Positions 26,742 through 34,855 of a stretch of 64,000 nucleotides of DNA are shown here, piece by piece (positions within the stretch are counted from its first letter, which is position 1; each line of letters starts with the position of its first letter). The notes under the pieces are model-generated. The model did no database searches, had not been told where the DNA came from, and worked only from the letters and a program-made list of their open reading frames with translations. The position numbers and the translations under genes are program-made. Location of the stretch: contig JADJCK010000001.1 in NCBI GenBank assembly GCA_016703265.1, positions 1 through 64,000 on the forward strand, written 5' to 3'. This DNA comes from a bacterium. Lineage in GTDB: Bacteria; Krumholzibacteriota; Krumholzibacteriia; LZORAL124-64-63.

Positions 26742-27190
26742 TCAAGCTGCCGAGATCCGAAGCGCACCTGCTGTTGGCCGGCGTGCGCGTGCTGTCGCAC
26801 CGGCTCGGGCGCGGCCCTACGCCCGAGGAACTGGCTGACCTGCTCGGCGCGGCGGAGAGCCAGGTGCGGCTCCAGGCTGCGGCGCTGCAGGAACTGGGCG
26901 CGATGGCGCTTGTCAGCAGCGCCTACGAGACGCATCTGGAGGTCCGGGACCACCTGGCGGTCGAACAGCTCGCGGAAGGCGAAGGCCCCGCGATCAGCGA
27001 CGATCTCCGCGCCTTCGATGTGCGCAAGCGCGAGGAAGCGGAGAAGATGGCGCGCCTGTTCGACACGGGAGAACACGAAGAGCTGCGGCAGGAACAGCTG
27101 CGGAAGATGGACGCTGACCTGCGCGACTTCAGGAATCGGAAACCGCGCAATCCGTTCGGCAAGACGACGCTGGAACCGCGCCGCGGGTGC
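26738..27190 (+). CDS. Small conserved-looking protein of unknown function, stop codon missing
   Basis: Starts with ATG overlapping the mrfB stop (ATGA). About 150 residues look genuine: a helix-turn-helix-like N-terminus (RGPTPEELADLLGAAESQVRLQAAALQELGAMALV, best seen as two helices) and a charged helical C-terminus (RKREEAEKMARLF). I do not recognise the family. No frame has a stop codon before the convergent gene: the reading frame runs to 27757, through the hairpin and antisense to ppiD. A TGC codon at 27188 would be a stop with one base change (TGA), so the end given here is a guess. Confidence 0.5.
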
Positions 27191-27198
27191 GGACAAGC

Positions 27199-27225
27199 AG
27201 GGCCCGGGCACGCGTCCCGGGCCCT
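27199..27225. terminator. Bidirectional hairpin between convergent genes
   Basis: AGGGCCCGGG, loop CACGCG/T, CCCGGGCCCT: a perfect 10-bp stem. It lies 25 bases after the end of the minus-strand foldase gene and right after the plus-strand unknown gene, so it can serve both. There is no long T run on either side. Confidence 0.6.
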
Positions 27226-27249
27226 CTGCTTCCATCGGGAGCCGAGTTC

Positions 27250-29067
27250 TCAGCCGTTGCCGCGCATCTCCGCGCGCTTGTCCTCGATCTCGGCCTTTTC
27301 CCGCTGTTCCTTCAGCCACTTGTCGACGACTTCGCCCTGGGCCTGGGCCAGCAACGCCTGCTGGATCCCCGCTCTCCGGGCCGCGAAATCGGCTTCGTCG
27401 ATCGGCTTGATCCACAGGGGCATCGCCGCATACACGCCGCGGGCGGTTTCGACCTCGGGCGTCAGGCGGCCGACGAGGCCTTCGAGCACGTTCTTGTTGA
27501 AGTCCGTGCCGTACCCGACCTCGGCCACGTTGCTGTTGAAGGAGAACGTGTCGGTCACGGCGTACTGCAGGTTGAAGTCGCGCGCGACCACGCTCAGCGC
27601 CGCGCCGGCATTGGCAGCGGCGATCGCCGGCGCCAGGCGCTGCTTGGCGACGGCCGTGTTGTGCTGCTTGCGCAGGGCCAGCATGATCTGGCTGCGGACT
27701 TCGTCCAGCGGCCGCACGCCGGCCGGGTCGATGCGCTCGGCGAGCACGACGAAGTAGCAGTCGTCGTTCTCGAACATGGGACTGATCGCGCCGGGCTTGG
27801 CGGTGAACAGCCAGTTCGTGCCCATGAGCGACAGCGCCAGGCCGGGGATGTCGCGTCCGCGCATGGCAGGCGCCGGCGTCAGCAGTTCGTGGGCCTCGGC
27901 CTCGGCTGTGGACGCGAAGCTGGCGGCATCCACGCGACCGCGGAAGCCGTTGGCGGCCTCGGCGATCAGGTCGAGCGTCTGCGGGCCCGGCACGACCTTG
28001 ATGAGGATGTGACGGGCCGAGATCTGGTCGACGATTCCGGCGGGACCGGTCTGCTGGGCGGTGACCTCGATGAGGTGGAAGCCGAACTTCGTGCGCACGG
28101 GCTCGCTGATCTTGCCCACCGGCAGCGCAAAGGCGGCCGTCGTGAACTCGGGGACCATGCGATTGCGGTCGAAGGTACCCAGGTCGCCGCCGCGCGCGCC
28201 GCTGCCCGTGTCGTCGCTGTACTGCTTGGCGGCCGTGGCGAAGTCGATCGTGCCGGACTCGATGTTGGCACGCACCTCGTTCAGGGTGTCGAGCACTTCC
28301 TTCTCGTCGGCGCTGCTGGCGGCCTTGGCGAAGCGGACCACCTTGCAGGTGGCGAGGCCGTCGTGCTTGTAGTCGTCAGGGTGGGCAGCGTACCAGTCGC
28401 TGATTTCCTGTTCGGTCGGATTGTAGCCGTCGGTGATGTCCGCGAACGGCACGCCGATGTATTCGGCCATCGCGAGGCCGGCCTGACGTGCGTACTCACG
28501 GCGCACATCCTCCTCGCTGACGACTGCGCCGGCGGCGACTTCGTCGCTCAGCTTCTGGCGGGGCAGCAGCACCTGGCGGACGTAGTTCTCGATCTGCGTC
28601 CAGTCGTTGTCGGGGTTCTGCAGGTCGGCATAATAGCGGTTCATGTCGACCTGGCCGTTGGCGTCGCGGTACTGCGCCAGCACCTCGGCGGGCGGGTTCT
28701 TGGTCAGCGTGTCCAGGACTTCCTGGTCGCTGATCTTGATCTTGCGCTCGCGGATGGCCGCTTCGACCAGCGCGTTCTGCACGAGCGAATCCCAGGCCCG
28801 GTCCTGCGCTGTCGCGTACTGGTTGGCGTTCAGTTCGCGATCGGGGGCCTGCTGCCGCATCATCGCGACCTGTTGCCGCACGGCCTGGTCGTACTCCTGT
28901 GCCGTGATGGGCGTGCCGTTGACGGTCCCGATGACCCCCGCATTCGCGCCCGCGGACCCGCTGCGATCGCAGCCGGCGTCGCCGAAGCCGATATATACGA
29001 AGGCCAGAAACGACAGGGCGATCACCCAGTAGAACAGCTTCGCCCGGGAACGCAGGAACTGGAACAT
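27250..29067 (-). CDS. PpiD/SurA-like peptidylprolyl isomerase, membrane-anchored
   Basis: Periplasmic folding factor of 605 residues. MFQFLRSRAKLFYWVIALSFLAFVYIGFGD shows a signal-anchor helix (about 10-27), then a SurA_N-like region (TVNGTPITAQEYDQAVRQQV), which is the PpiD arrangement. A parvulin domain occupies about 265-380: ATCKVVRFAKAAS to GDLGTFDRNRMVPEF, AFALPVGKISEPVRTKFGFHLIEV. A second degraded parvulin-like copy may follow (ISARHILIKVVPGP). ATG at 29067 is chosen for the helix position and an AAGGGG site upstream; the frame is open further back through the leader. It is the only large minus-strand gene here. Confidence 0.86.
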   Translation of the reverse strand: MFQFLRSRAKLFYWVIALSFLAFVYIGFGDAGCDRSGSAGANAGVIGTVNGTPITAQEYDQAVRQQVAMMRQQAPDRELNANQYATAQDRAWDSLVQNALVEAAIRERKIKISDQEVLDTLTKNPPAEVLAQYRDANGQVDMNRYYADLQNPDNDWTQIENYVRQVLLPRQKLSDEVAAGAVVSEEDVRREYARQAGLAMAEYIGVPFADITDGYNPTEQEISDWYAAHPDDYKHDGLATCKVVRFAKAASSADEKEVLDTLNEVRANIESGTIDFATAAKQYSDDTGSGARGGDLGTFDRNRMVPEFTTAAFALPVGKISEPVRTKFGFHLIEVTAQQTGPAGIVDQISARHILIKVVPGPQTLDLIAEAANGFRGRVDAASFASTAEAEAHELLTPAPAMRGRDIPGLALSLMGTNWLFTAKPGAISPMFENDDCYFVVLAERIDPAGVRPLDEVRSQIMLALRKQHNTAVAKQRLAPAIAAANAGAALSVVARDFNLQYAVTDTFSFNSNVAEVGYGTDFNKNVLEGLVGRLTPEVETARGVYAAMPLWIKPIDEADFAARRAGIQQALLAQAQGEVVDKWLKEQREKAEIEDKRAEMRGNG

Positions 29068-29213
29068 CGATCGAACCCCTTGCCAGTGGTGGAGGGGACC
29101 GGGAGCCCGCGCCGGCGGCGCGGTGCCCGCCCCGGACCGGGTCTTGCGGGAACGGCACAACAAGATACGGCGCGGCCGCAGGGCCGGCCCGCCGCTCTCC
29201 GGATCAATCATCC

Positions 29214-29242
29214 ATAATGGCAGAATCACCGGAAAATCTCAA
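29214..29242 (-). promoter_or_regulatory. Sigma70-type promoter of the PpiD-like gene
   Basis: On the minus strand, TTGAGA (29242-29237), a 17-base spacer and CATTAT (29219-29214). The leader would be about 140 bases. It lies back to back with the promoter of the DUF212 gene. Confidence 0.6.
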
Positions 29243-29250
29243 GTTGCGCG

Positions 29251-29278
29251 TTGCCCGGGCCGCCTGATGTCGTAGACT
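29251..29278 (+). promoter_or_regulatory. Sigma70-type promoter of the DUF212 gene
   Basis: TTGCCC (29251-29256), 16-base spacer, TAGACT (29273-29278). Confidence 0.45.
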
Positions 29279-29331
29279 GCCGCCCGGCGCATGGTTGCCG
29301 GGAGGCAGCGGCCGGCGCCCGGGAGGAACAC

Positions 29332-29769
29332 GTGGAGTGGAACGCGGGCCTGGTGGCCCTGCTCAGCGGCCTGTTGGCCCAGGCGGGTAAGGTGGTCTGG
29401 GAGGCGGTCGCCCGGCACCGTTGGCGTCCCCTGCTGTTCTTCGCGAACGGCGGCATGCCGAGTTCGCACGCGGCGACCGTCACGACGCTGGCGCTGCTGA
29501 TCCGAAGGGCCGAGGGCCCTGGCTCTGCGTTGTTCTCCCTGTCGCTGGTCTTCGGGGTGTTCGTCCTGTTCGAGGCGACCGGCCTGCGGCAGGAGATGGG
29601 CAAGCAGGCACGCCTTCTCAACGACCTGCGCGAGGCCCTGCACCAGGGGCTGCCGCTGCCAGGTGGTCGGCTGCGTGAACTGGTCGGGCACACCTGGGGC
29701 GAGGTGGCCGGCGGGATCGTTGCCGGAGTCGGAGCCTACTACCTGCTGGGGGGGTTGGTGCGGCCCTAG
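29332..29769 (+). CDS. Divergent PAP2 family protein (DUF212, YuiD-like)
   Basis: A 145-residue membrane protein. It has the family's signature segment NGGMPSSHAATVTTLALLI, a histidine in the position of the PAP2 phosphatase motif, flanked by hydrophobic helices (SLSLVFGVFVLFEATGLRQ and GGIVAGVGAYYLLGGLV). Relatives are annotated as lipid-phosphatase-related but no activity is established. GTG 29332 follows GGGAGGAAC at a good distance. It is divergent from the PpiD-like gene. Confidence 0.8.
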   Translation: MEWNAGLVALLSGLLAQAGKVVWEAVARHRWRPLLFFANGGMPSSHAATVTTLALLIRRAEGPGSALFSLSLVFGVFVLFEATGLRQEMGKQARLLNDLREALHQGLPLPGGRLRELVGHTWGEVAGGIVAGVGAYYLLGGLVRP

Positions 29770-29827
29770 GCAATGGATAGTGGCCGAAGCGAAGGGCGGG
29801 CCCCCTAAGGGGATCCTTAAATAATCG

Positions 29828-29855
29828 TTGACAGCGGCGCGGCCGCACCTAATCT
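29828..29855 (+). promoter_or_regulatory. Strong sigma70-type promoter of the ParA-fusion gene
   Basis: A perfect TTGACA (29828-29833), 16-base spacer, TAATCT (29850-29855). Leader of about 110 bases. The rest of the 204-base gap (29770-29973) holds only a weak CCCC-TAA-GGGG stem that may end the DUF212 transcript. Confidence 0.7.
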
Positions 29856-29973
29856 CGGGTTTGGAGGCGGGATACGGTCGCTGAACCCGCCCCTTGCGCC
29901 GTGGAGGCGCCGCCGGATGGAGGAGTGCCGGCGGGGCGCAATAGCGGGCGATCCATGATCGAAAGGATTCGGC

Positions 29974-31047
29974 ATGCGCGTCGTAGCCCTGGCCAACCAG
30001 AAGGGCGGCTGCGGGAAGACCACTACCGCAACCAACCTCGCCGCATCACTTGCCCAGCTCGGGCACAAGGTCCTGCTCATCGACAACGATCCCCAGGGGC
30101 ACGCGACCCTGTCGTTCGGTTTCCGTGAACGCGATTTCACGCTCAGCACCTACGACCTGTTCCTGACGACCGATATCCTCGTCGAGGACGCCTTCCTGGA
30201 GATCAGCCCGGACCTGCACCTGGTGCCGGCCGGCGTGGAACTGAGCGCCGTCGAGATGGCGCTGGCCCGGAGCCGGAAAAGGAACTGCGCCTGCGCAGCA
30301 ACCTCCGGCGCAGCGCGCTGCCGTACGACTTCATCCTCATCGACTGTCCGCCCAGCGTGGGGCTGCTCACGTTCAATGCGCTGCTGGCCAGCGGGGAAGT
30401 CATCATCCCCGTCGATCCCAGCTGTTACAGCCTGCAGGCCGTGCGCAAGATGCGCGAGACGCTGTCGATGCTGCGCCAGAAGAAGGGGCACGACGTGGTG
30501 CCGCGCATCCTCATGGCCGCCTTCGACACGCGACCGCTGTTCGTGCGCAAGATCATGGAAGAGCTGGCCGAGCTCTATCCCGACGAACTGATGGAGACGA
30601 TCATCCATCACACGGTCCGGTTCCGCGAGGCGGCGGGGGCCGGGCAGCCGGTGGCGAGCCTCGACGCCGATTCGCGCGGCGCCCACGATTTCCGGCTGCT
30701 GGCGCGCGAAGTGGCCGGGGCCGGCGCCACGGTGGCGGTCGCGGCGCTGGACCACTGGACAGCCCTGCTGCACGGCCCGCAGGTGACGAAGGCGGGCGTG
30801 CGCTTCGAGGCCGACTTCCCCGCGCGCGCGCTCGGTGCGCCTGACCGGGACGTTCTGCGACTGGTCAGCCAAGGGACTGCCGCTGACCAAACGCGAGGAC
30901 GGCATCTGGGAAACGTACCTGGCCATGGAGCCCGGCAGCCATGCCTACCGGTTCATTGTCGATGGAGCCTGGCTGCCGGATCCGCACAATCCGGAAACGG
31001 TTGCCAACGAGTTCGGCGGCGCCAACAGCCTGATCACCGTGTCGTGA
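29974..31047 (+). CDS. ParA-type ATPase fused to an AMPK/CBM48-type glycan-binding domain (two frameshifts)
   Basis: Restored, this is a protein of about 357 residues. The first 240 are a ParA/Soj-family ATPase: deviant Walker A NQKGGCGKTTTATNLAASLA, IDNDPQG, then LIDCPPSVGLLTFNALLAS and IIPVDPSCYSLQAV. The last 90 form an early-set glycan-binding domain: VRLTGTFCDWS, DGIWETYLAMEPGSHAYRF, IVDGAWLPDPHNP and GGANSLITV, as in the AMPK beta subunit and CBM48. Reading moves from frame 1 to frame 3 near 30269 (one G missing) and back to frame 1 near 30820-30830 (one extra base in a GC repeat). Both parts are well conserved, so I treat it as a live gene. Upstream of a glycan-assembly run it could position or sense polysaccharide synthesis (inference). 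Confidence 0.75.
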
Positions 31048-31057
31048 ACGCAACGTC

Positions 31058-31079
31058 GGCGGCGGCACCTGCCGCCGCC
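31058..31079 (+). other. Perfect GC hairpin after the ParA fusion
   Basis: GGCGGCGGC, loop ACCT, GCCGCCGCC. A 9-bp stem 11 bases after the stop and 26 before the next start; no T run. An mRNA-stabilising or partial-termination role is possible. Confidence 0.4.
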
Positions 31080-31105
31080 TGCAAGCGCAGCCCGGAGCCC
31101 GCACC

Positions 31106-31949
31106 ATGAGCCGACAACCGCGACCCGCTGCCGCCGGCGACAGTGCCCCTCGTGTGCACCATATCGACGCGATCGCCCACCATTTCCTCTCGACCGACGA
31201 ACCGGTGCAGCCGGGCGCCGTGACGTGCGTTCTCCGCGATGTCGCCGTGGCGACGCCCGGTTCCGGCCGCGCAGCGGCCTGTGCGGCGTCGGGGCTCGCT
31301 GCCCTGGCTGTCGGCGACTGGGGCAACTGCCTGGTTGAAGACGAAGCGGTGGCATGGTCCGCATTCAGCTACCTGGGCGGGGTGAAGCCGCCCGCGTTGC
31401 CACCGGTCGCAGCGGCGGACCTGCCGCCAGGTGTCCGGGCACGCTGGTTGGGCGGCATCGGGGCGAGGGCTTCGGGTCCGCTGCCGCGCCGCTGGCTGCG
31501 GTGGCGCCTGCTCGGGAGAAGCCTCCGCGGCCACGTTGCCGGCGTGGGAGGTGGCCTGTGGCCTGCCGCCGGCGGCGCGCGCGGCGTCACCGCACTGGTC
31601 GGCACTCGTCTGGTGCGTGGGCGTCGGTGAAGCGGCACAGCCCGAGCCGGCGGCCAGTCTGCGGCGCCTGGTGGACCTGCTCCGCCCGGATCGCGTGGAG
31701 TTCCTGGTCGTGCCCGACGCCTGGGAAACACCGCCGGGCGCCTGGCGGCTGGTGGGGCGTCGTCGCGATCCCGGCTGGCGGAATCTGGCCCATCTGCAGA
31801 ATGTCGCACGCTCGGCGGCGGGCGACGTGCCGGCAAGCGTGCGGGTCTTTCCTGACGAACCTGCGGCCGCCGGCGGTGTCGGCGCCGATCTGCTGGCCGG
31901 AATCGCAGCCACGATCGCCGGGCTCGGCGATGCCGCGCGGTGTGGTTGA
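31106..31949 (+). CDS. Unknown protein, apparently frameshifted
   Basis: I do not recognise this gene. Frame 2 from ATG 31106 encodes a plausible start (HHIDAIAHHFLSTDEPVQPG, then GLAALAVGDWGNCLVEDEAV) until about 31460. A plausible second part in frame 3 from about 31535 reads LPAWEVACGLPP, LRRLVDLLRPDRVEFLVV and GWRNLAHLQNVARSA, and stops at 31949. A proline/alanine-rich stretch in frame 1 (PLAAVAPAREKPPRP) may bridge them. Two missing bases, near 31460 and 31535, would give one product of about 280 residues. It is placed directly after the ParA fusion and is probably cotranscribed with it. Confidence 0.45.
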
Positions 31950-31969
31950 CGGCTGTGGGCCGTTTTCGG

Positions 31970-31998
31970 TGGACCGGACGTGGGGACTGACCTAACGT
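31970..31998 (+). promoter_or_regulatory. Possible promoter of the O-antigen ligase gene
   Basis: TGGACC (31970-31975), 17-base spacer, TAACGT (31993-31998). A weak match. I see nothing else in the 276-base gap 31950-32225. Confidence 0.3.
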
Positions 31999-32225
31999 CC
32001 CGGTGAATGGTCCACCATGCCGCCGCGCCGCTGTTTCGAAGAGTTTCGCCACGCGCGGCGGGCACTGCAGACGAGGTTCGCATGCCGCTGTTCCGCCGAG
32101 CCATCCCGTCCGCGTATCCTGCCCGCTTCGCCTTGCCGACGCCGCGGTCCGCCGGGGCGTGCCCTGCCGCCTCGTTGTCCGCTGAGCCATGGCGGCCCGA
32201 TGGTCCGCGGCGCGGACGCTGACCC

Positions 32226-33636
32226 ATGTCGGGAATCACTTTGCCGGAAGGCCCATTGCCGGGAAGCACGTTGTCGGGCCGGCGCGCCCGACTCGCCGCC
32301 GCCTTGTGGGGCGCCACGCTGGTGACCCTGCCGTGGGTCGGCGCCGACGTCATCATCCTGCTGACCGGGCGCGACGCCGGGGCGGGCCTGCAGCCTTCCT
32401 GGCTGCTGATGGCGGCCGCCTGGGTCGTGTCCGGGCCGGGTCCCGGCTGGCGCGCCCTGCCGCGTCCGTGGCGGATCGTGATGGGGGCAGGCCTTGCCGC
32501 GGTTGTCCTGTCCGTCGCCGGCCTGGTGCTGGCGCCGGCTGCCGCGAACGCATCCGAAGCGTTGATGAAATTTATCAAGCAAGCGATCCAATTGTCAGTG
32601 ATGGTGTCTTTTGCGCTGTGGCCGATGCTGCATCTGCGCGGTGCTGAGGCCTGGCGCCGGACAGCCCGTTGCGTGGTGGCCGGGGCGCTGCTGCAAGCCG
32701 GATACGGCCTGCTGCAGCAGGTTTCCTATCCCAGCCCGGGGCCCCTGCTGGCGGGCCTGGAGCGGGTCTTCACCTCGAATCCGTCGATTCTCAGCGGTTC
32801 CACCGCGCTGTACGTCGGCAATGCGTTCCTTGATGTGCCGAGGCTGCGCGGAACGGCCTGCGAACCGCTCTACCTGGGGAATTACCTGCTGCTGGCGCTG
32901 CCGATGGTGGCGCTGACCGGCTGGCGAGCAGCGTGGCGGGTGGCGGCTGCCGCGAGTCTCGCCCTTTTGCTGCTCCTCACCTGGTCACGCGGTGCCTGGC
33001 TGGGGGCGATGGGCGGGGTCCTCGTCGCCGCCTGGTGGCTGGCGGGCGGGACGACGTGGCAGGCAACGGCCAGGTGGCGCCGCAGGCTGGCTGTCGCCGC
33101 CGGCGTCGCCGTTCGTCGGGGCGGGGCTGGCCATGCTGGCCGGCTGGGAACCGGCGCTGCTGCCGGCCCGTCGCCTGGCGCAGACCTTCAGCACGCACGA
33201 CTGGTCCAATCTCACGCGTCTCTATTCTCTGCAGGCGGGTTGGCGCGCCTTCACCCTCAGTCCGGTGGTGGGCATCGGGTGGGGCCAGTTCGGCTGGCAC
33301 TTCCCGGCCCTGGTCGACCCGGCGGGGCTGCAGGCGATGTTCACCTGGCCTGTCGTCGCCAATTTCCCGCTGCTGGTCCTCTGCGAGACGGGCCTGATCG
33401 GTTTTGCGGCAATGGCGGCGGGCGCGTTCGGGCTGCTGCGCGGCGCGGCGCAGTGCCGCCGTACGCCGTGCCGGAGTGGGCACCCCGGGACGGCCGTCGG
33501 CACGATGACGGTAGCCGGTGTCGCGATCGCGATCCAGACGATGACGTTCTCCCAGTACAACCTGCCTCACGCGTGGGTCGCGCTCGGACTGCTGGCTGCG
33601 GCCCTCCTGGAAGCACGCGAAGGGAGCGCGCGGTGA
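32226..33636 (+). CDS. O-antigen ligase-like polytopic membrane protein (one frameshift)
   Basis: Wzy/WaaL-type enzyme that joins or polymerises lipid-linked glycans at the periplasmic face. The product, about 470 residues, has some ten hydrophobic helices, for example LWGATLVTLPWVGADVIILL, LAAVVLSVAGLVLAPAAANA and AGLAMLAGWEPALL. The Wzy_C-type loop is seen as RGTACEPLYLGNYLLLALPM, LLTWSRGAWLG and VVGIGWGQFGWHFPAL. Reading must change from frame 3 to frame 1 near 33091-33112, where one extra base seems present; without the shift the frame runs into the next gene and creates a false fusion. Start ATG 32226 has no clear ribosome site. Confidence 0.75.
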
Positions 33637-34766
33637 GCAGGCGGCCTGTCGTGGTGCTGGAAGCCCTGTCCGTCCGCAGCGAACCGACCGGCGTGGCCGG
33701 CGCGGCAGGCGATCTTGTCACGGCCCTCGCCGCGAACGACCGCGGTCTCGATTTCGTCGTCGTTGCCGCCGCGCCGGACGCTTTCCCGGGCCTTGCCGGG
33801 CGACCGGGCTGGCGGGTGGTCGTCGGGCCGGCCGCCGGCGGGGACCTGCGCCGCGCGTGGTATGTCCAGCGCGGGTTGCCGGCGTTGTGTCGCGCGGCTG
33901 GCGCGGATGTGCTGCACTGCCTGCAGCCGGTCGCGCCGGCAAGACCGGGCTGCGGGCTGGCAGTCACGGTCCACGACCTGGCCTGGCGGGTGTTGCCCCA
34001 GGTGGTGCGGCGCTCGCGGCGCCTCTACTACGATGCCGTCATCCCGCGCGGCTGGCGCAGCGCCGACCTGCTCCTGGCGAGCAGCGCTGCCACCGCGGCA
34101 GGCCTGGCAAGCGCCTTCCCGGACCTGGCGACCCGTATTCGGGTGACGCCCCTGGGGACGCCGACCTGGATCGGCCGTACGCCGCTCCCCGCGCCGGGCG
34201 GGGCCCAGAGGCCTTACTTCCTGTTCGTGGGCGCGCGCGAACCCCGCAAGAACCTGCCGCGGCTTCTCGACGCCTACGAACGCCTGCTGGCCGGGAGCGG
34301 CTCCGAAGCCCCGGGCCTCGTCCTGGCCGGTCCCGAAGGCTGGCTCGACGGGCCGCTGCGGGAACGCCTTTCGAGGCCGACGCTGCAGGGGCATGTCGAC
34401 ATCCGCGGGTACTGCGAACCTGCCGCACTGCGTGCCTTGTACGGCGGCGCCCTCGCCCTCGTCTTCCCGTCCCTGCTCGAGGGCTTCGGCCTGCCGATCC
34501 TCGAGGCGATGGCCTGCGGCCTGCCGGTGTTGACTTCCGACTGCGGCGCGACAGCCGAGGTTGCCGGCGACGCCGCGCTGCTCGTCGACCCGCACGACAC
34601 GGGAGCGATGCACCTGGCCCTGGCCCGTCTGGCGGACGATTCAAGGCTGCGCGCGCGCCTTGCCGCAGGCGGACCGCAGCGTGCGCAGGAATGGACCTGG
34701 GAACGCACAGCTGACCTTACCACAGGGGCTTACAGGGAAATCCTCAGGTTGCCGCGACGGAGATAG
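33633..34766 (+). CDS. GT4-family glycosyltransferase
   Basis: GT-B glycosyltransferase of 377 residues. N-terminal domain: VVLEALSVRSEPTGVAGAAGD and VHDLAWRVLP, the latter typical of mannosyltransferase-like GT4 enzymes. C-terminal domain: YFLFVGAREPRKNLPRLLDAY, IRGYCEPAALRALYGGALALV and FPSLLEGFGLPILEAMACG, with the E-x7-E nucleotide-sugar motif. GTG 33633 overlaps the ligase stop (GTGA), which suggests coupling. Donor and acceptor are unknown. Confidence 0.87.
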   Translation: MSRRPVVVLEALSVRSEPTGVAGAAGDLVTALAANDRGLDFVVVAAAPDAFPGLAGRPGWRVVVGPAAGGDLRRAWYVQRGLPALCRAAGADVLHCLQPVAPARPGCGLAVTVHDLAWRVLPQVVRRSRRLYYDAVIPRGWRSADLLLASSAATAAGLASAFPDLATRIRVTPLGTPTWIGRTPLPAPGGAQRPYFLFVGAREPRKNLPRLLDAYERLLAGSGSEAPGLVLAGPEGWLDGPLRERLSRPTLQGHVDIRGYCEPAALRALYGGALALVFPSLLEGFGLPILEAMACGLPVLTSDCGATAEVAGDAALLVDPHDTGAMHLALARLADDSRLRARLAAGGPQRAQEWTWERTADLTTGAYREILRLPRRR

Positions 34767-34769
34767 TGA

Positions 34770-34798
34770 TTGCCTGACCAAGGCGGTTGCCATACCTT
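34770..34798 (+). promoter_or_regulatory. Sigma70-type promoter of the WecA-like gene
   Basis: TTGCCT (34770-34775), 17-base spacer, TACCTT (34793-34798). Confidence 0.5.
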
Positions 34799-34855
34799 GC
34801 CGAAGGTGCCGGCTCCGGCAGGAGTCCGGTCGGTTGGGCGTTTCAGGGAGGAATC

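Noticed and set aside
27187..29217. A 676-codon plus-strand frame opposite the PpiD-like gene
   Set aside because: Antisense shadow: the minus strand has a signal anchor, parvulin motifs, a promoter and a ribosome-binding site.
32226..34766. A single fusion protein of an O-antigen ligase and a GT4 glycosyltransferase
   Set aside because: The ligase continues in another frame from about 33100 and stops at 33636, and the glycosyltransferase has its own GTG at 33633. The fusion is caused by one extra base.
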